From Nitrospiraceae bacterium (GTDB lineage Bacteria > Nitrospirota > Thermodesulfovibrionia > Thermodesulfovibrionales > UBA1546), in contig DOHC01000028.1 in the NCBI GenBank assembly GCA_003535475.1, positions 1 through 5,613 of the forward strand: a stretch of DNA of 5,613 nt, written 5' to 3'. This document shows, in pieces, positions 1-5,613 of this stretch (position 1 is its first letter; each line of letters opens with the position of its first letter). A program made the position numbers and the translations under genes. Under the pieces are notes generated by a model that saw nothing but the letters and a program-made list of their open reading frames with translations, was not told the DNA's origin and ran no database searches.

Positions 1-20
1 GATGGCCGCCTGATGGCTAT

Positions 21-104
21 TTACACACCTATTGACAAGAACTCTTGTTCGAATGTAACTAAGCCTGCTTCAATAAGTAGTTCTCCAATCTTACTCTTTT
101 TCAT
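21..104 (-). pseudogene. Truncated N-terminal stub of a PilB/GspE-type (MshEN) domain protein
   Basis: A 27-residue reading frame starts MKKSKIGELLIEAGLVTFEQ and then hits a TAA stop. The pattern 'K-I-G-E-L-L-I-E-A-G-L-V-T-x-E-Q' is what the first helices of type II secretion/type IV pilus ATPase N-terminal domains (MshEN, T2SSE_N) look like, as in PilB, GspE and MshE. Those proteins continue for hundreds of residues, and the domain alone needs over 100, so this piece cannot fold as the domain. It has a near-perfect Shine-Dalgarno (AGGAGGT, 107-113) at good spacing and a TATAAT box upstream, so it probably begins at the original start of a gene that later lost its body. The two other frames after the EQ codons do not restore an obvious family match in the 20 bases left. 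Alternatives are a genuine micropeptide or a sequencing frameshift. The homology is assigned by eye from a short motif. Confidence 0.55.
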
Positions 105-106
105 AG

Positions 107-113
107 ACCTCCT
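107..113 (-). promoter_or_regulatory. Strong Shine-Dalgarno of the MshEN stub
   Basis: The minus strand reads AGGAGGT followed by CT and ATG. This is an almost full anti-16S match just before the stub's start codon, and it supports that ATG as a real former or current translation start. Confidence 0.6.
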
Positions 114-159
114 CTTGCCTGCTTAGAATGAGGGCACCCTTCCTGCTCCTAATGTTTTC

Positions 160-165
160 ATTATA
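160..165 (-). promoter_or_regulatory. Candidate -10 box upstream of the MshEN stub
   Basis: A perfect TATAAT lies on the minus strand about 55 bases before the stub's start codon, in the 110-bp stretch between the two gene remnants. I see no good TTGACA-like -35 at 16-18 bases upstream and no TGn extension. It is a box match in AT-rich DNA with sensible position, not a proven promoter. Confidence 0.3.
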
Positions 166-214
166 CCTCAAACTAAACCCGCTGCTATACATTAAAATTA
201 TCCATACGGCAATC

Positions 215-400
215 TTATATTATGCTTCTTTTCAGTATCCGGCTTAAAAAAACCGTTGTCCTTCCTGTCTCGGGGCTTATAAATATCTCCTCGGGATAGC
301 CTGTTTCAACAATATCTCCACGGTCAAATACAACTGCCCTGTCTGCAACTTCCTTTGCAAAGTCCATCTCACGTGAAAGAAGTCTTAGAATTTGTTTCAT
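215..400 (-). pseudogene. C-terminal remnant of a polar amino acid ABC transporter ATPase (GlnQ/HisP-like)
   Basis: The 61-residue frame carries the tail of a GlnQ/ArtP/HisP-type ATPase: 'REMDFAKEVADRAVVFDRG', then 'DIVETGYPEEIF', then 'RTTVFLSRIL' near the stop. In intact proteins (about 240 residues) this follows the Walker A, Q-loop, LSGGQ signature, Walker B and D-loop, all absent here. The piece starts 'MKQI' and reaches 'SREM' after only four residues, where family members have about ten ('MKQLAKEGMTMVVVTHEM'), so there seems to be an internal deletion of about six codons. The H-switch histidine of 'THEM' is arginine here. The ATG has no Shine-Dalgarno. The frame is the same as that of the barrel gene just upstream, separated from it by that gene's TGA and eight codons. 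I call it a dead fragment. The family is recognisable with good confidence; the exact substrate class is inferred. Confidence 0.8.
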
Positions 401-403
401 TTT

Positions 404-421
404 AAAAATCTGCGATGCAGA
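404..421 (-). terminator. Weak candidate intrinsic terminator after the barrel gene
   Basis: Three bases past the TGA of the upstream gene the minus strand reads TCTGC-ATC-GCAGA followed by TTTTT. This gives a 5-bp stem, a 3-nt loop and a short T-run. The position is right for the end of the three-gene operon, but the stem is short, so it may be inefficient or coincidental. Confidence 0.4.
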
Positions 422-424
422 GGG

Positions 425-1795
425 TCAGAATTTTTTGGTGAATTTGACCACTATCCTGTCGTTCTCTTTCCAGCGGCCGAAATGTGTCTTTTCCCCTCCA
501 TTGAACCACTCATAGAATGTCTCTATTGATTTGCCTTCTTTAAATTTACGTTCGTAAGTCAGGCGGTAAGTGTTATCCTTTTTGGAGATGTTATATACGG
601 CGCCGTAAGACATCTTATTCTTGTCGTTAATATCAACTTTCTGAAGTATGTATATGGCGTTACGGCCAAGACGCGAAGACCGCTGGTTTACAGGATAGTC
701 AGGGTGGTTCTGGTCTTCAAGCACCCATTCGTTTGAATATTCAACAATGAGCTTGGCAGAGTCTATAGCATCAATCTTCATAAATGTATTGAGATCGTAT
801 TCTGTTCCAAATACATAGTTGATATAAGTATCCTGTTTCCTGTTCTCAGGAATTTCACATGCGCCTTCGCCGTGCAATTCCCATTTGCTTTGCACTGTGG
901 AAAATCCCGCTGCAATAATGCCGCCCTTTATATACTGTTTTTCATATTGATTGGAGCTCACGCGCTTAAGCACGGGGCTTGGCAGATATCCTTCGTAAGC
1001 GCTTACAAAAAAATCAACGCCTTTAACTGTCATTTTCTGCTTGGCCATAAAGCCTGAATCAGTCAGATGGTGCCGTATTTTCTTTTCTGTAATCTGATAG
1101 TCTGTATCAACCTGACCGGGAATATCCGAATCAACGAGGTCATAGTCGCCTTTGCCTGCGCTCCATCGCGAAGGCTCCGGCGGATACCTTGATTTTTGGA
1201 AATAAGGAAGCAGCCTCAACTCCGTACTGTTGTTCCCGGTGTAATAATACGTCCATGATGCCTGCCAGACTCCAAGTTTGTCCGGGTCTGTGGGATGGTC
1301 AGCGTCATACTTTGCGATGCGTTTTGCAGGAGAGTAAAGCGTGCTTATCCCGTCTTCTATGTATTTATATCCGAAGATAAGGTCTGAGGTTTCAAGTTTT
1401 TTCTTTACGTAAAACTGTGGAAAATATGCTGCCCGACTCGGGCCATACTGGTCTTTCTCAGAGCCGTACTGAAGAAGCAGGTCAATCTTGATTTCGTATT
1501 TCATCAACTCTAACCATGTATCCATTAATAACTGTGTGTAGAACTGCCTGAATTTAGTATCGTCTCCCCTGCCCTGATCCTGATGTTCATTGTTCTTTGT
1601 GAAATTATATCCTATTGCGTTCCATGTCCATTTCGCCTGTTTGAAGGCATTATAGAAAGGGTTTTTCTCTTCCTGCTTTGCAGGTTTGTCTGATGACAGT
1701 AATGCGTCAAGGTCGTCAGCCTTTGGGGTTTTATCCTGCGCAAAGACAAGCGTTGAAGACAAAATAAATATTACGGCTATTAAACAGAATCTCAT
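425..1795 (-). CDS. Predicted outer-membrane beta-barrel protein of an RND export operon
   Basis: The protein is 456 residues from the chosen start. Residues 1-19 (MRFCLIAVIFILSSTLVFA) form a Sec signal peptide, likely cut before QDK. A short charged linker follows, with KPAKQEEK at about 37-44. The rest is rich in aromatic, alternating polar/hydrophobic stretches typical of beta-strands, and it ends in KFTKKF with the terminal phenylalanine expected of a BAM substrate. A segment near 194-211 (LLPYFQKSRYPPEPSRW) recalls porin-like proteins of the DUF1302 type found beside RND/MMPL transporters; that family link is by memory and tentative. I chose the ATG whose ATGA overlaps the transporter's stop, because it implies translational coupling and starts directly with the signal peptide. 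An ATG three codons upstream (start at 1804) is possible; neither has a strong Shine-Dalgarno. Last gene of the operon, so probably the outer-membrane end of the export route. Cargo unknown. Confidence 0.8.
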   Translation of the reverse strand: MRFCLIAVIFILSSTLVFAQDKTPKADDLDALLSSDKPAKQEEKNPFYNAFKQAKWTWNAIGYNFTKNNEHQDQGRGDDTKFRQFYTQLLMDTWLELMKYEIKIDLLLQYGSEKDQYGPSRAAYFPQFYVKKKLETSDLIFGYKYIEDGISTLYSPAKRIAKYDADHPTDPDKLGVWQASWTYYYTGNNSTELRLLPYFQKSRYPPEPSRWSAGKGDYDLVDSDIPGQVDTDYQITEKKIRHHLTDSGFMAKQKMTVKGVDFFVSAYEGYLPSPVLKRVSSNQYEKQYIKGGIIAAGFSTVQSKWELHGEGACEIPENRKQDTYINYVFGTEYDLNTFMKIDAIDSAKLIVEYSNEWVLEDQNHPDYPVNQRSSRLGRNAIYILQKVDINDKNKMSYGAVYNISKKDNTYRLTYERKFKEGKSIETFYEWFNGGEKTHFGRWKENDRIVVKFTKKF

Positions 1796-4527
1796 AAACG
1801 GCATACCATTTTATCCGTAGTTTCTATAAGGCGGTTCCCTAAAATCTTTGAGATATTTAGGAAGAGCTTTGAAGTGATGAACGGGCTCAGGCGGCGCAGC
1901 CTCTCAAGTGTTTTCCAATCAAGCGATAAAAGTTTTGCATCTGTTACGGCAAATACATCAGCTGTTCTCGGCTGACTGCTTACAAGCGCAATTTCTCCAA
2001 ATACGTCTCCGGGCTCTAATTTGGCAATGGCTTTGCGCTCGCCATTAACAGCTTTTGAGACAGACATCTCACCATCTACAACAAGATACATTTTATCCCC
2101 TGCGTCACCCTCGCATATTATCTGCTCTCCTGCTTTAGCGTCCCGCATGTGGGACATCAGGATCAGACGCCTGATCTGGAATTTGCTAAGCCCCTGAAGC
2201 AATAATGACTGCTTGATTAGACGGTCTCTAAGCGCAAGCCCGATAGCATCCCATAGGGTGATAAGGCGCACAGATGAAAGCGTAAGAGGCGTGATGAACA
2301 ATTCTGTGCCGAAAGCAATAATCATGACAAAGGCGCTTAACGCTCCAAATTGGGCTATCGGGACAAACTTTGAGAAAATCAAAGTGCTGAAACCTGCGGC
2401 TAAAGATACGCTCGATATAAATATAGGCCTTATTTCTGCAAGAAGAGTATCTTCAAGCGCCCGTTTTTCATCGCCGTACTTTTTCAGGTTCTGGTTATAG
2501 AGAACCATAAATACAGTGGTGTCATCAACAGCAATGCCGATTGTGACTGCGGCAACCATAACTGTGCCGGCGTTCAGAGGAATGCCTGCTATTCCCATCA
2601 AGCCAAAGAATATGGCAACCGGAAGCAGGTTAGGTATCAGCACAATAAACCCTGCCTTCCATGACATAAAAAGAAACGCCATTATTGCAGCTATCATTAT
2701 GGCTGTTGTTGCAAGAGAGGAGATCTGTCCTGATATAAAATTCTCAGCCGCATCTGCAATTAGAACTCCCTCGCCTGTAATGAGAATGTTAGCGTATTTG
2801 CCGTAACTGCCGCTGTTTAAATCTTTTTTGATTTTCCCGATGATATTATTTAACTCTGTGGAAGAATTAATATTATGACGAATCATAATATTAACTTTAG
2901 AGAAATCTCCGGAGACAAACCTCTCTATGTCATTCCTCTGGAAAAACAGTAGATATTGTGATATCAGATTATCAGAGTCGGGAACCTTGTGAAATGCAGG
3001 GTCTCCGTTCTGCATTCCTTTGTTGACGAGCGCTATGTAGTCGGGGAGGCTCAGCACTGTATCGAATACCTTGAGGTTTCTCAGGTATGCTTCAGCCTCC
3101 TCTATTTTTTTAAGGCTTGCTGCGGTTTTAAAATCACCAATATCTTTTTCAAAGACGATATAAAAGATATTCTGTCCTGACAGGTTTTCATGCATTTTTT
3201 CGGCGGCCATTACAATGGGAGAGCTCTTTCTGAAATATGATATGACATCATTATTGACATAAATAAAGGCTGTTGCAGCCAGCGAAATCAAAAGGACCGA
3301 GGAGCTTGAGATTATGATTCTTTTCCTGTAATGGATGCCCCAGTAAACTACCTTATGCACAATCGCAGTCAGGAGTTTATTGCCTTTGGTATCTTCATGA
3401 AGCCCTTTTTTCATGATGGATTTGCCGAAAAACCGCAGATAAACAGGAGTCATGGTTATTGTCACGAAGAAGTTCAGAAAAAACCCAATCCCCGAAGCTA
3501 TGCCGAAATCCTGAAGAATAACCACATCAGTGAAGGCGATAGACCCGAAACCGATAACAGTAGTAAGTGCGGTTAAGAAAAATGCTATGCCGAGTTTTTT
3601 GCCTATGCCGACAAGGACAGCCTCTCGTGGAGACTCGCCTTTAGAAGTGGCCTCCAGAAACTCAGCAACCATATGAGTGTCTTCAGTTGCTCCGATGACT
3701 ATTATAATGGCAGGGACAATGGCGGTAAGAGGATTTATAGGCACGCCAAAAAGCTTCATGAATCCAAATGTCCAGCAAATACTTATTGCCGCATTAACAA
3801 GAGGCACTATTGCTCCGTGATAGTTGCCCAGTGTCAGCATTATGGTTATAAGCAAAGCTAAAACGCCGATTGGCACGAGTACAAGCTGGTCATCAACTAT
3901 GTACTCTGACATGGATGTATTCACATACGGCGCGCCTGTCTGGAATATCTCCTGAAAGTCGCCTTTATATTCGCTTGTAACCTTTTCTATGTCTTTTTTG
4001 ATTCGACTGTCAAACTTATCATCTTTTTTATCCCTGCTGAGATAAAGGGAAATAACAGTGGATTTGCCGTCAGGAGAGATAAAATTTCTATAAATTACCG
4101 GATTTTCAATGGCGTCTTTTTGCTTTGAGAGAAGTTCATTCGGATCACCGGGTATTATGTCAAGGAGCGGAGCTGTATCAATCATGCCCTGCTGTCCCTT
4201 GATGTTATTGATTGTGAACAGGCTTTCAGCCTTCTCTACGCCTTTGAGATTAGCAAGCTGGTCAAACATCAAGCGAAGGCGGCTGAGTTTCTTTTCAGTG
4301 AAAAGGTTGGAATCTCTTATATAAACAAAAGAAAGGACGTCAGAGCCAAAGACCTTTTTTGTTTCTTCATATCTCTTCTTTTCCGGCGTGTCCCTTGCCA
4401 TGAACCTGTCGCTTGAGACATCTATCTTCAAATGAAACGCCGGTATGGCAAGGGCAATGGTCAGTAAAGCGGTAATAAGGATTATAATCCACGGTTTGTC
4501 GTATGAAAATCTGACAAGCTTTTCCAT
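1792..4527 (-). CDS. RND/MMPL-superfamily transporter fused to a C-terminal cyclic-nucleotide-binding domain
   Basis: The protein has 911 residues and shows the duplicated RND layout of the hydrophobe/amphiphile (HAE-3, MMPL, HpnN-like) type. TM1 is at about 13-31, the first periplasmic loop at 32-212, TM2-6 at about 213-363, TM7 at about 403-423, the second periplasmic loop at 424-600 and TM8-12 at about 601-750. TM4 carries acidic residues in GATEDTH (E282, D283), and TM10 carries GIAVDDT (D668, D669), the expected proton-relay position. After a linker, residues about 776-900 form a CRP/PKA-type cNMP-binding domain: GEQIICEGDAGDKMYLVVDGE, then the phosphate-binding cassette FGEIALVSSQPRTAD (843-857), with the key Glu845 and Arg854 present. 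No DNA-binding helix-turn-helix follows. It should sit in the inner membrane with the CNB domain in the cytoplasm. It starts 21 nt after the LolA-like gene behind a modest GGGGA site, and its TGA overlaps the barrel gene's ATG. Substrate and ligand are unknown; lipid-like cargo is an inference. Confidence 0.92.
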   Translation of the reverse strand: MEKLVRFSYDKPWIIILITALLTIALAIPAFHLKIDVSSDRFMARDTPEKKRYEETKKVFGSDVLSFVYIRDSNLFTEKKLSRLRLMFDQLANLKGVEKAESLFTINNIKGQQGMIDTAPLLDIIPGDPNELLSKQKDAIENPVIYRNFISPDGKSTVISLYLSRDKKDDKFDSRIKKDIEKVTSEYKGDFQEIFQTGAPYVNTSMSEYIVDDQLVLVPIGVLALLITIMLTLGNYHGAIVPLVNAAISICWTFGFMKLFGVPINPLTAIVPAIIIVIGATEDTHMVAEFLEATSKGESPREAVLVGIGKKLGIAFFLTALTTVIGFGSIAFTDVVILQDFGIASGIGFFLNFFVTITMTPVYLRFFGKSIMKKGLHEDTKGNKLLTAIVHKVVYWGIHYRKRIIISSSSVLLISLAATAFIYVNNDVISYFRKSSPIVMAAEKMHENLSGQNIFYIVFEKDIGDFKTAASLKKIEEAEAYLRNLKVFDTVLSLPDYIALVNKGMQNGDPAFHKVPDSDNLISQYLLFFQRNDIERFVSGDFSKVNIMIRHNINSSTELNNIIGKIKKDLNSGSYGKYANILITGEGVLIADAAENFISGQISSLATTAIMIAAIMAFLFMSWKAGFIVLIPNLLPVAIFFGLMGIAGIPLNAGTVMVAAVTIGIAVDDTTVFMVLYNQNLKKYGDEKRALEDTLLAEIRPIFISSVSLAAGFSTLIFSKFVPIAQFGALSAFVMIIAFGTELFITPLTLSSVRLITLWDAIGLALRDRLIKQSLLLQGLSKFQIRRLILMSHMRDAKAGEQIICEGDAGDKMYLVVDGEMSVSKAVNGERKAIAKLEPGDVFGEIALVSSQPRTADVFAVTDAKLLSLDWKTLERLRRLSPFITSKLFLNISKILGNRLIETTDKMVCRL

Positions 4528-4530
4528 GTT

Positions 4531-4535
4531 TCCCC
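4531..4535 (-). promoter_or_regulatory. Modest Shine-Dalgarno of the RND transporter
   Basis: The minus strand reads GGGGAAAC directly before the ATG at 4527, in the 21-nt gap after the upstream stop. It is a partial, closely spaced ribosome-binding site, weaker than the one in front of the first gene. That may keep pump levels below those of the periplasmic protein. Confidence 0.4.
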
Positions 4536-4548
4536 GATATTCCCCTTT

Positions 4549-5337
4549 TTACTTGAAACTTGTCACCGCACGCTCTGTGAATATTGAATCTTCTATATTG
4601 CCGCCTATCTTTCGTTCCACCAAACCCATCAGCGTCTGATGTTTGTTCTGGTGGTGTGTCATTAATACCTTGTCTGCCCGCATCAGCTTTCCTTTTATTT
4701 GTTTTACATTATGCGCAGTTTGGGTCTTTAGAAGTTTCATGCTGTGGTCATAAAAATCCACCTTGAGGGTAACAAAGGTGTCTGTGGTAATCCATAAAAT
4801 CCGTTTTGCATAACCGGTGGTCTTTTTTTCTTCGTCTGTTGACGGCAGCGATTCAATTACATAGCAGTCCTGATTGTCGTATTTCTCTTTCTTTAAGACA
4901 GCATATGTATGGGTCTCAAGTTTTTCAGGCCTGAGGTCTTCATAGGAAAAATCAGTGCCCATGAAATATCCCTTTTTATTGCCGCCTGCAATTCTTTTAA
5001 GTTTCTGGCCGTATGCAGGCATGTAAAGCCACTGGTCGTCTTCCCTGTCCTTTTGCTCCCATGTCAGCAATGCGGTGCCCCTTATATCAGCAGGCCCCTC
5101 AAAACGGGCAAGATATTTAAAAAGCCCTGCATTATCTTTCTTGGCATAGCGCTTTAACTCGCGGGTTTCCTTATTGTTTGAACTGTCAATCAGCACCATC
5201 TTTATATCTTCATATTCCTGACTGGCTTCGTGCCTTTTCTTCTGTTCTTTCATGATGTCGAGGCCCGAAAGCTCCTGTGAAAAAGCAGGCATTACAACAC
5301 ACAAAATGTACGAAATTAAAATCATTAAAATCTTCAT
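4549..5337 (-). CDS. LolA-like periplasmic protein (outer membrane lipoprotein-sorting protein family)
   Basis: The protein is 262 residues, with a signal peptide at 1-20 (MKILMILISYILCVVMPAFS) and likely cleavage before QEL. The mature part matches by eye the LolA-like family annotated as 'outer membrane lipoprotein-sorting protein' (PF17131-type). Residues 78-108 contain RFEGPADIRGTALL and DQWLYMPA, residues 125-135 are FMGTDFSYEDL, and the end has the usual 'D-S-I-F-T-E-R-A-V' segment (250-258). Family members adopt a half-open beta-barrel that shields a lipid chain and are commonly encoded beside RND/MMPL pumps; it is not the housekeeping LolA. I chose the start preceded by GAGGAGGGG (5341-5349). 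An in-frame ATG seven codons upstream (5358) lacks such a site and would put acidic residues ahead of the signal peptide. It is the first gene of the operon, so it is probably the periplasmic carrier or accessory for the pump encoded next. There is no lipobox cysteine. Confidence 0.88.
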   Translation of the reverse strand: MKILMILISYILCVVMPAFSQELSGLDIMKEQKKRHEASQEYEDIKMVLIDSSNNKETRELKRYAKKDNAGLFKYLARFEGPADIRGTALLTWEQKDREDDQWLYMPAYGQKLKRIAGGNKKGYFMGTDFSYEDLRPEKLETHTYAVLKKEKYDNQDCYVIESLPSTDEEKKTTGYAKRILWITTDTFVTLKVDFYDHSMKLLKTQTAHNVKQIKGKLMRADKVLMTHHQNKHQTLMGLVERKIGGNIEDSIFTERAVTSFK

Positions 5338-5340
5338 AGT

Positions 5341-5349
5341 CCCCTCCTC
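5341..5349 (-). promoter_or_regulatory. Strong Shine-Dalgarno deciding the LolA-like start
   Basis: The minus strand reads GAGGAGGGG, then ACT, then ATG at 5337. This strong site picks the shorter start over the in-frame ATG at 5358 and makes the first cistron the best-translated of the operon by appearance. Confidence 0.75.
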
Positions 5350-5383
5350 TGCAAACATTTATAAAGAAACTTAACTCGGTAAA

Positions 5384-5392
5384 ATTCTACCA
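5384..5392 (-). promoter_or_regulatory. Candidate extended -10 promoter of the export operon
   Basis: The minus strand reads TGGTAGAAT, an extended -10 (TGn plus TAGAAT, one mismatch from TATAAT). Transcription would start near 5377, leaving a leader of about 40 nt that includes the strong Shine-Dalgarno. The -35 region is poor (TTCGCT at best), as extended -10 promoters allow. Confidence 0.5.
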
Positions 5393-5397
5393 TAATG

Positions 5398-5407
5398 TTT
5401 AATTAAA
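5398..5407. promoter_or_regulatory. AT palindrome between the divergent promoters
   Basis: TTTAATTAAA is a perfect 10-bp palindrome. It lies at about -21 to -30 of the predicted leftward start and -40 to -49 of the predicted rightward start, where an operator or an UP-like element could act. AT-rich palindromes of this size also occur by chance. Confidence 0.25.
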
Positions 5408-5431
5408 AGCGAAGTCATTTTTTATCTGTTG

Positions 5432-5440
5432 TGGTAAACT
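5432..5440 (+). promoter_or_regulatory. Candidate extended -10 promoter giving a leaderless mRNA
   Basis: The plus strand reads TGGTAAACT, an extended -10 element (TGn plus TAAACT). The last base of the box is only six bases before the ATG at 5447, so transcription would begin at or next to the start codon. No Shine-Dalgarno is seen before that ATG, which fits leaderless translation. The -35 region is not recognisable. Confidence 0.4.
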
Positions 5441-5446
5441 TTATCC

Positions 5447-5613
5447 ATGTTATCGGCTGATGATTCTATCCTTAAAAAGACAGCCTTCTTTTTAGAAAAG
5501 AACAAAGGGAAGAAGGTGTTTGTTGAGTATGAAGTCAAGAGCTTTTTAAAAAGCGCGGGGCTTCCCGTGCCGGAAGGTATTTTTGTAGGGAGAGGAATAC
5601 AGCCGTCAGCTAT
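5447..5613 (+). CDS. Probable ADP-forming acetyl/acyl-CoA synthetase, ATP-grasp (beta) part, N-terminal fragment
   Basis: The frame is open from the ATG to the window edge (55 complete codons). After a charged lead (MLSADDSILKKTAFFLEKNK) comes VFVEYEVKSFLKSAGLPVPEG. This matches the start of ATP-grasp domains of ADP-forming acetate/acyl-CoA ligases and relatives, usually 'L-x-E-x-E-A-K-x-L-L-x-x-Y-G-I-P-V-P'. Such enzymes interconvert acyl-CoA plus ADP and phosphate with acid plus ATP, in the cytoplasm, and are typical of anaerobic energy metabolism. The ATG has no Shine-Dalgarno; an in-frame TAA four codons upstream excludes an earlier start. A GTG at codon 24 (5516), with AGGGAAG before it, is an alternative start that would begin just at the conserved segment. 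A succinyl-CoA-synthetase-beta-like or other ATP-grasp protein is possible because only the first helix region is visible. It is divergent from the export operon, with no evident functional link. Confidence 0.7.
   Translation, partial: MLSADDSILKKTAFFLEKNKGKKVFVEYEVKSFLKSAGLPVPEGIFVGRGIQPSA

Noticed and set aside
1..17. GATGGC repeated at 1-6 and 12-17
   Set aside because: Too short and only two copies; no CRISPR or satellite character.
63..124. Direct repeat GCCTGCTT at 63-70 and 117-124
   Set aside because: Eight bases, one copy inside codons of the MshEN stub; not flanking a mobile element and likely chance.
131..140. AGGG-CA-CCCT inverted repeat
   Set aside because: The 2-base loop is too tight to form a stable hairpin and no T-run follows.
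190..214. Bulged hairpin (ATTGCC-GTAT-GG-A-TAAT followed by TTTT, minus strand) just past the ABC remnant
   Set aside because: It has few GC pairs, a G-T wobble and a bulge, and the T-run overlaps AT-rich DNA. It could be the relic terminator of the lost ATPase gene but is too weak to call.
1..424. Insertion sequence or transposon as the cause of the two gene remnants
   Set aside because: No transposase fragment, terminal inverted repeat pair or target-site duplication is visible within the window.
872..5157. Many open frames of 60-96 codons on the plus strand opposite the operon
   Set aside because: They lie wholly or almost wholly antisense to three well-supported genes, show no family motifs, and are the expected shadows of long coding regions.
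5338..5358. Longer start (ATG at 5358) for the LolA-like protein
   Set aside because: The strong GAGGAGGGG site lies between the two ATGs and serves the inner one; the extra seven residues would place Glu-Glu ahead of the signal peptide.

Overview
The window looks like chromosomal DNA of a Gram-negative (diderm) bacterium of moderate to low GC. The main genes encode an outer-membrane barrel, a LolA-like periplasmic protein and an RND pump, which together require an outer membrane. With the start of an apparent ADP-forming acyl-CoA synthetase next door, the style recalls anaerobic lineages such as Nitrospirota or Desulfobacterota. That placement is an impression, not a demonstrated assignment.

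Layout, left to right. Positions 1-424 hold no intact gene. They carry two minus-strand remnants: a 27-residue stub matching the start of a PilB/GspE-type N-terminal (MshEN) domain (21-104), and the last ~60 residues of a polar-amino-acid-type ABC transporter ATPase (215-400). Positions 425-5337 are a compact minus-strand operon, transcribed right to left: a LolA-like periplasmic protein (4549-5337), an RND/MMPL-superfamily transporter with a C-terminal cyclic-nucleotide-binding domain (1792-4527), and a predicted outer-membrane beta-barrel (425-1795). Junctions are tight: a 21-nt gap, then a 4-nt ATGA overlap. A small hairpin with a T-run directly follows the last stop codon. Positions 5338-5446 are a 109-bp divergent promoter region. 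At 5447 a plus-strand gene begins and runs off the window; its N-terminus resembles the ATP-grasp (beta) part of ADP-forming acetyl/acyl-CoA synthetases.

How the genes may work together: the three operon products cover inner membrane, periplasm and outer membrane, so they plausibly form a trans-envelope route for a hydrophobic or lipid-like cargo. The RND pump would supply proton-driven export, the LolA-like protein would shield the cargo in the periplasm, and the barrel would receive or release it. The unusual element is the intact-looking cNMP-binding domain on the pump's cytoplasmic tail, which suggests that transport is gated by a cyclic nucleotide. The cargo and the ligand cannot be read from the sequence.
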